A DNA stretch of 64,000 nucleotides from an uncultured Algibacter sp. Lineage in GTDB: Bacteria > Bacteroidota > Bacteroidia > Flavobacteriales > Flavobacteriaceae. The notes under the pieces are model-generated. The model ran no database searches. It was given only the letters and a program-made list of their open reading frames with translations, and was not told the origin of the DNA. The stretch covers positions 372,001 to 436,000 of the forward strand of contig NZ_CANMAU010000001.1 of assembly GCF_947495925.1 (NCBI RefSeq), written 5' to 3'. This document shows, in pieces, positions 61,886 to 64,000 of the stretch (position 1 is its first letter; the number at the start of each line of letters is the position of its first letter). Made by a program: the position numbers and the translations under genes.

Positions 61886-62458
61886 ATGAGTAATGGATAT
61901 TACAAGACAGAAGTGTCCGTTAAGGAATATATTAAATTGGCAAAAGACGTTAATGGAGCTGAGCTTATAGAAAAACTAAAACCATTTCTCTCTTTAAACT
62001 CAAGTATTTTAGAAATTGGTTCGGGTCCAGGTAGTGACTGGGAAATTCTTAAACGACGGAATAACAAGGTTGTAGGTTCTGACAATTCAAAAGAATTTTT
62101 AAACCATTTAACTTCCAAATTTCCAAATGGTGAATTCCTGAATTTAGATGCTGTTAGTTTAAATACCAATTTAAAATTTGATTGCATCTATTCCAATAAA
62201 GTCATGCATCATTTAACTGATGAAGAATTAGTTAAATCCATTAAAAAACAAAGTGATATTTTAAACGCTGAGGGTATAATTTGTCATTCCTTTTGGAAAG
62301 GAGAAGGCTCCGAAATTTTCAAAGGCCTTTTTGTAAATTATCATGAAAAGGAGGATCTATTTAAGTTTTACGACCCTAGTTTTGAAATTCTCTTTTTAGA
62401 TTTTTATACTGAATTTGACAAAGAGGATTCAATTTTATTAATTGGAAAGAAAAAATAA
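61886..62458 (+). CDS. Class I SAM-dependent methyltransferase
   Basis: A 190-residue methyltransferase. The SAM-binding motif I is ILEIGSGPGSDWEIL; the acidic residue ending strand 2 is in VVGSDNSKEFL; motif IV is FDCIYSNKVMHHLT. Substrate unknown. It is compact, with only the Rossmann core. Its stop lies one base before the DUF2480 start, so the two are coupled. Confidence 0.9.
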   Translation: MSNGYYKTEVSVKEYIKLAKDVNGAELIEKLKPFLSLNSSILEIGSGPGSDWEILKRRNNKVVGSDNSKEFLNHLTSKFPNGEFLNLDAVSLNTNLKFDCIYSNKVMHHLTDEELVKSIKKQSDILNAEGIICHSFWKGEGSEIFKGLFVNYHEKEDLFKFYDPSFEILFLDFYTEFDKEDSILLIGKKK

Positions 62459-62459
62459 A

Positions 62460-62966
62460 ATGGCAGACGAAATTATTAATCGCGTTGCAAATAGCAAACT
62501 AGTTACTATCGACCTTGAAGATTTTTATCCTCAAGGAAAACGTGTTCTGTTCGATATCAAAGATTGGCTTTACGAAGGCTTTGTACTTCGCGAAAAAGAT
62601 TTTAGAACTCAAGTTTCTGAATTCGATTGGGCTCAATATCAAGATTATTATATAGCATTAACATGCAGTACTGATGCTATTATACCTGGTTGGGCTTACA
62701 TGCTTTTAAGTATTAATCTAGAACCCCACGCAAAAAAAGTAATTGTTGGTAATTTAGAACAATTGGAGACTTCTATTTATCAAGATATCATCAACAATCT
62801 GGATTTTTCAGAACACCAAGGAAAGCCTATTATAATAAAAGGTTGCTCGAATAAACCAGTACCTCAAAACGCTTATATATTTTTAGCCAATAAGCTTAAG
62901 CCTATAGCAAAATCTATTATGTATGGCGAAGCCTGCTCTTCAGTACCACTATATAAAAATAAGTGA
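62460..62966 (+). CDS. DUF2480 protein
   Basis: A 168-residue protein of DUF2480, a Bacteroidota family without a proven function. Motifs: MADEIINRVANSKLVTIDLEDF, DIKDWLYEGFVLREKDFR, YIALTCSTDAIIPGWAYML and IIIKGCSNKPVPQNAYIFLA. The two Cys stretches (LTCST and KGCSNKP) recur in the family. The start at 62460 is used because MADEI matches the family; six extra in-frame codons upstream overlap the methyltransferase. Confidence 0.9.
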   Translation: MADEIINRVANSKLVTIDLEDFYPQGKRVLFDIKDWLYEGFVLREKDFRTQVSEFDWAQYQDYYIALTCSTDAIIPGWAYMLLSINLEPHAKKVIVGNLEQLETSIYQDIINNLDFSEHQGKPIIIKGCSNKPVPQNAYIFLANKLKPIAKSIMYGEACSSVPLYKNK

Positions 62967-63060
62967 TTTTTCATATTCTTGAGTCATTTACATTGTGTTT
63001 TAGATCTCATCAAAAATCACTTTTTTAACGTTGATAATTCTTTCAACTTAAAATTAAACT

Positions 63061-63068
63061 TATCTTTG
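63061..63068 (+). promoter_or_regulatory. -7 box for the DUF3078 gene
   Basis: TATCTTTG matches TAnnTTTG, 26 bases before the gene start. No clear -33 box. Confidence 0.6.
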
Positions 63069-63094
63069 AGCGCATTTTATTAAATATCAAAAAA

Positions 63095-64000
63095 ATGAAA
63101 AAAACGCTATTAATCATGACATTATTCATTGGAATCATTTCAATGAATGCACAAACTAAGGAAGAATTAGAAGCTCAAAAAGCCGAAAAGCAAGCTGAAG
63201 CTGATGCTGCCACAAAAGAGGTAGAAGCTATACAGGCCCAAATTGATGCCTTACCTGGCTGGCATTTAAGTGCTTTTGGTACTATTGGAGGAAGTTTTTC
63301 TAGTTTCAACAATTGGTATGCTCAAGGCTCTCCAAATAATGATGCCGGAAGTATTGGTTTTACGGTAAACGCCAACGCGAACTTAATTCAACCAAAATTC
63401 TTTTGGAGAAATGCATTAACCACAAATTTAAACTGGGTAAAACTGGATGACAGGGATGACCCAACAGATGAAGCTGGGTTTGTTCCAACTACAGATGTTT
63501 TTAATATTTCATCCCTTTACGGTAGAAATATATCTAAAACATGGGCCGTTTCTGCTTTAATGGAATACAGAACAACGCTATTAGATAACTTTAACAATCC
63601 TGGATATTTAGATTTAGGTGTTGGTATGACTTGGACACCAATAACTGATTTAGTTGTTGTTATTCACCCTTTAAACTACAATTTTGTTTTTGCTGATGAT
63701 GATCTTATTTTTGAATCTTCATTAGGTGCTAAAATCATGGTAGACTATAACAAAAAGATTGGTGATTTAAATATTAAATCAAACCTTTCAGCATTTCAAA
63801 GTTATGAAAGTAGTGATTTATCAAACTGGACTTGGACAAACTCTTTAGGTTATACAATCTGGAAAGGTATTGGTATTGGTTTCGATTTTGGACTTAGAAG
63901 CAACAAGCAAGAGGCTCTTAATTTTGCTTTAGCTCAAGACCCACCAACAGCGACTGGATTTGATGATGTAGACAATAAATTACAATCATTTTATACAGCA
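63095..64000 (+). CDS. DUF3078 outer-membrane protein (3' truncated)
   Basis: The gene runs off the right edge after 302 codons. It has a signal peptide (LLIMTLFIGIISMNAQ), a short charged helical stretch (about 21-50, ELEAQKAEKQAEADAA), then DUF3078 motifs: GWHLSAFGTIGGSFSSFNNWY, FFWRNALTTNLNWVKLDD, TWAVSALMEYRTTLLDNF and FVFADDDLIFESSLGAK. It is probably an outer-membrane barrel. The function is unknown and the C-terminal part is outside the window. Confidence 0.88.
   Translation, partial: MKKTLLIMTLFIGIISMNAQTKEELEAQKAEKQAEADAATKEVEAIQAQIDALPGWHLSAFGTIGGSFSSFNNWYAQGSPNNDAGSIGFTVNANANLIQPKFFWRNALTTNLNWVKLDDRDDPTDEAGFVPTTDVFNISSLYGRNISKTWAVSALMEYRTTLLDNFNNPGYLDLGVGMTWTPITDLVVVIHPLNYNFVFADDDLIFESSLGAKIMVDYNKKIGDLNIKSNLSAFQSYESSDLSNWTWTNSLGYTIWKGIGIGFDFGLRSNKQEALNFALAQDPPTATGFDDVDNKLQSFYTA

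Noticed and set aside
61900-62187. A 95-codon minus-strand open frame
   Set aside because: It is antisense to the methyltransferase gene, which carries clear SAM-binding motifs.

Overview
The window is AT-rich chromosomal DNA from a member of the family Flavobacteriaceae (Bacteroidota). The evidence is the gene content: gliding/type IX secretion lipoprotein GldD and its partner GldE, type IX C-terminal sorting domains on two secreted proteins, DUF3127, DUF4301, DUF4199, DUF4421, DUF2480 and DUF3078 proteins, a bacterial GGGP synthase, and promoters of the Bacteroidota TAnnTTTG type. Strong Shine-Dalgarno sites are rare; A-rich stretches precede many starts, as is normal in this phylum. The window reads as core genome. 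I see no prophage, insertion sequence, integrase, CRISPR array, rRNA or tRNA.

Layout. 1-2.6 kb: the 3' part of a secreted sugar-dehydrogenase/propeller fusion and tag. 2.6-5.1 kb: a gene-poor stretch, then envelope-stress-like lipoproteins (NlpE/META and DUF4377/META) flanking a broken lipoprotein gene. 5.1-9.8 kb: aat, a DUF3127 protein, a flavin reductase, a histidine kinase with a zinc-ribbon membrane partner, a HIT protein and greA. 9.9-14.1 kb: a degenerate Rieske-like lipoprotein and a thiamine-uptake operon under a TPP riboswitch (TonB receptor, 2-oxoglutarate-oxygenase-like protein, PnuC/PnuT transporter). 14.1-18.4 kb: a tight minus-strand operon of PPTase, GGGP synthase, a thiamine-binding-like protein, a NadR-like kinase, DUF4301 and ArfB. 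18.5-23.2 kb: ahcY, small unknowns, the rplU-rpmA pair and two membrane proteins. 23.3-29.7 kb: a metal-binding-domain lipoprotein, the mutY-ssb-gldE-gldD cluster, then HU, a 30-residue basic protein and RNase G.

29.9-44 kb: DUF4421, an aldo/keto reductase, an OmpA-type lipoprotein, xth, a 1140-residue envelope protein, an M28 peptidase, sdhCAB and a type IX-secreted metalloprotease. 44-50.3 kb: aminopeptidase P, aspartate kinase with a divergent ACT-like protein, an alpha/beta hydrolase, tandem small zinc-ribbon proteins and thiL. 50.4-54.8 kb: a four-gene lipoprotein operon ending in an MbnP/MbnH-type copper-protein and diheme-cytochrome pair. 54.9-61.8 kb: the SUF iron-sulfur assembly locus (sufA-like, sufB, lipoprotein, sufC, sufD, sufS, lipoprotein, sufE, DUF59). 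61.9-64 kb: a methyltransferase, DUF2480 and the 5' part of a DUF3078 outer-membrane protein.

Themes. Thiamine appears three times (TPP-riboswitch operon, YkoF/MTH1187-like protein, thiL). Iron-sulfur and respiration genes are prominent (suf, sdh, mutY). Many genes encode surface lipoproteins or outer-membrane proteins. The observations most worth following are the oxygenase inside the thiamine-uptake operon, the MbnP/MbnH lipoprotein operon, the lipoprotein wedged between sufB and sufC, the hairpin in the greA leader, and the very small basic protein between HU and RNase G. Functions come from motifs read by eye; no database search was run.
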